Part shown: piece by piece, positions 4,575 through 5,171 of the stretch | How the letters are laid out: each line of letters starts with the position of its first letter | Numbering within the stretch: the stretch's first letter is position 1 | From: Bacteroidaceae bacterium | GTDB lineage: Bacteria > Bacteroidota > Bacteroidia > Bacteroidales > Bacteroidaceae | Reading direction: 5' to 3' | NCBI GenBank assembly: GCA_900769465.1 | Contig: CAAGGT010000145.1 | Span: forward strand, 1-5,171 | Length of the DNA: 5,171 nt | Program-made: the position numbers and the translations under genes | The notes under the pieces: model-generated | Told to the model about the DNA's origin: nothing | What the model saw: only the letters and a program-made list of their open reading frames with translations | The model's database searches: none

Positions 4575-5171
4575 CTAAAATTCAAGTCTGAAACCCTTGC
4601 TTTTCAACTCAGCATAACTTTCCTCATTGAATTTGTATGTGACCGGAATTCTTGTTCCTGCGTTCTTGGGACGTTCCCCTACTGCAGTTAAAATACCGAG
4701 CTTGAGCATTTTATTGGAAAAGTTTCTTCTGTCAAACTTCACCTCCAGTATGGACTCATACAATTCCTGAAGCTGCGGCATAGTGAAAACTGACGGAAGC
4801 AGCTCGAAACCGATAGGCATGAAATGGATCTTCTCTTTCAGAGTCTTCAGCGCTACCCTAAGTATACGGTCATGATCAAAGGCAAGAGGCGGTACGTTGT
4901 CAATAGGAAACCAATGAGCTTCCGATGCATCGTCACCTCCTGCAACTTCACTCTTCTTGACCAATGCATAATATGCGATGGTTATCACCCTGTCACGGGG
5001 ATCTCTGTTTATTTCCGAGAAGCATCCAAACTGTTCTATATATCTGGTTTCCAGACCGGTTTCCTCCCTTAATTCGCGTCTTGCTCCTGTTTCAGCATCT
5101 TCATCCATCCTGATGAAGCCTCCAGGAAATGCCCAATGATCCTTAAATGGTTCAATTCCTCTCTTTATAAG
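4575..5171 (-). CDS. Nudix domain plus winged-helix regulator, NrtR-like (5' end outside window)
   Basis: The frame is open to the window edge, giving 198 visible residues without the start. An internal ATG at 5108 is not the real start, because it falls inside the Nudix box. The segment before it reads PFKDHWAFPGGF, and the box Gx5Ex7REUxEExGU is complete: G18, E24, R32, E33, L34, E36, E37, G39, L40, numbered from the edge. After the Nudix fold, residues from about 124 (LLPSVFTMPQLQELYESIL, then FDRRNFSNKMLKLGIL) form the winged-helix DNA-binding domain typical of NrtR-type regulators. These sense ADP-ribose-like ligands and control NAD or, in some Bacteroidota, pentose-use genes. The intact box means hydrolase activity or ligand binding is possible. 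No target genes are visible, so the regulon is unknown. About 35-45 residues are probably missing at the N-terminus. A terminator follows at 4534-4560. Confidence 0.9.
   Translation of the reverse strand, partial: LIKRGIEPFKDHWAFPGGFIRMDEDAETGARRELREETGLETRYIEQFGCFSEINRDPRDRVITIAYYALVKKSEVAGGDDASEAHWFPIDNVPPLAFDHDRILRVALKTLKEKIHFMPIGFELLPSVFTMPQLQELYESILEVKFDRRNFSNKMLKLGILTAVGERPKNAGTRIPVTYKFNEESYAELKSKGFRLEF

Noticed and set aside
4575..5108. ATG 5108 as the start of the Nudix gene
   Set aside because: It falls in the middle of the Nudix box; the frame continues upstream with the conserved WAFPGGF segment to the window edge.

Overview
The window looks like chromosomal DNA of a member of the Bacteroidota, probably Bacteroidales. 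This is an inference from four things: the tRNA gene lacks an encoded CCA end, start codons lack clear Shine-Dalgarno sequences and follow A-rich leaders, there is an IS21-type element with a family-typical istA/istB pair, and a Nudix plus winged-helix regulator is present. Species cannot be assigned from sequence alone.

Layout, left to right. (1) A complete tRNA-Lys(CTT) gene at 4-76, followed by a strong intrinsic terminator (112-153). (2) An AT-rich gene-free stretch (about 154-518) with at least eight copies of a 13-bp motif close to TTTACMCACAGTT. Two identical copies point left and six point right, and the copies within each cluster are about 21-24 bp apart. (3) A short rightward coding start at 519 whose first 30 codons read like the N-terminus of a Bacteroidota tyrosine recombinase; it is cut off by an insertion sequence. 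(4) A complete IS21-family element (608-3250) with inverted repeats of about 51 bp, repeated TGACCCC boxes near each end, istA (DDE transposase) and istB (AAA+ helper ATPase). (5) On the minus strand, a two-gene unit: an eight-helix membrane protein of unknown function (3647-4495), coupled by a TAATG overlap to a small secreted protein whose 3' end is replaced by IS sequence. (6) A minus-strand terminator, then a Nudix/winged-helix regulator of the NrtR type, cut by the right window edge.

The best reading is that the tRNA-Lys gene is the attachment site of an integrative element. On this reading the motif array holds the arm-type (or excisionase/regulator) binding sites beside the recombinase gene, as in other tRNA-targeting elements. 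An IS21 insertion then destroyed the recombinase and left only one end of the element here. The IS flanks do not clearly belong to one gene (recombinase start on the left, secreted-protein gene on the right), which suggests an IS-mediated deletion or rearrangement, or an assembly join across a repeated IS. Against this, the six bases on each side of the IS match at five positions, as a slightly decayed target duplication would. Both readings are set out in the findings.
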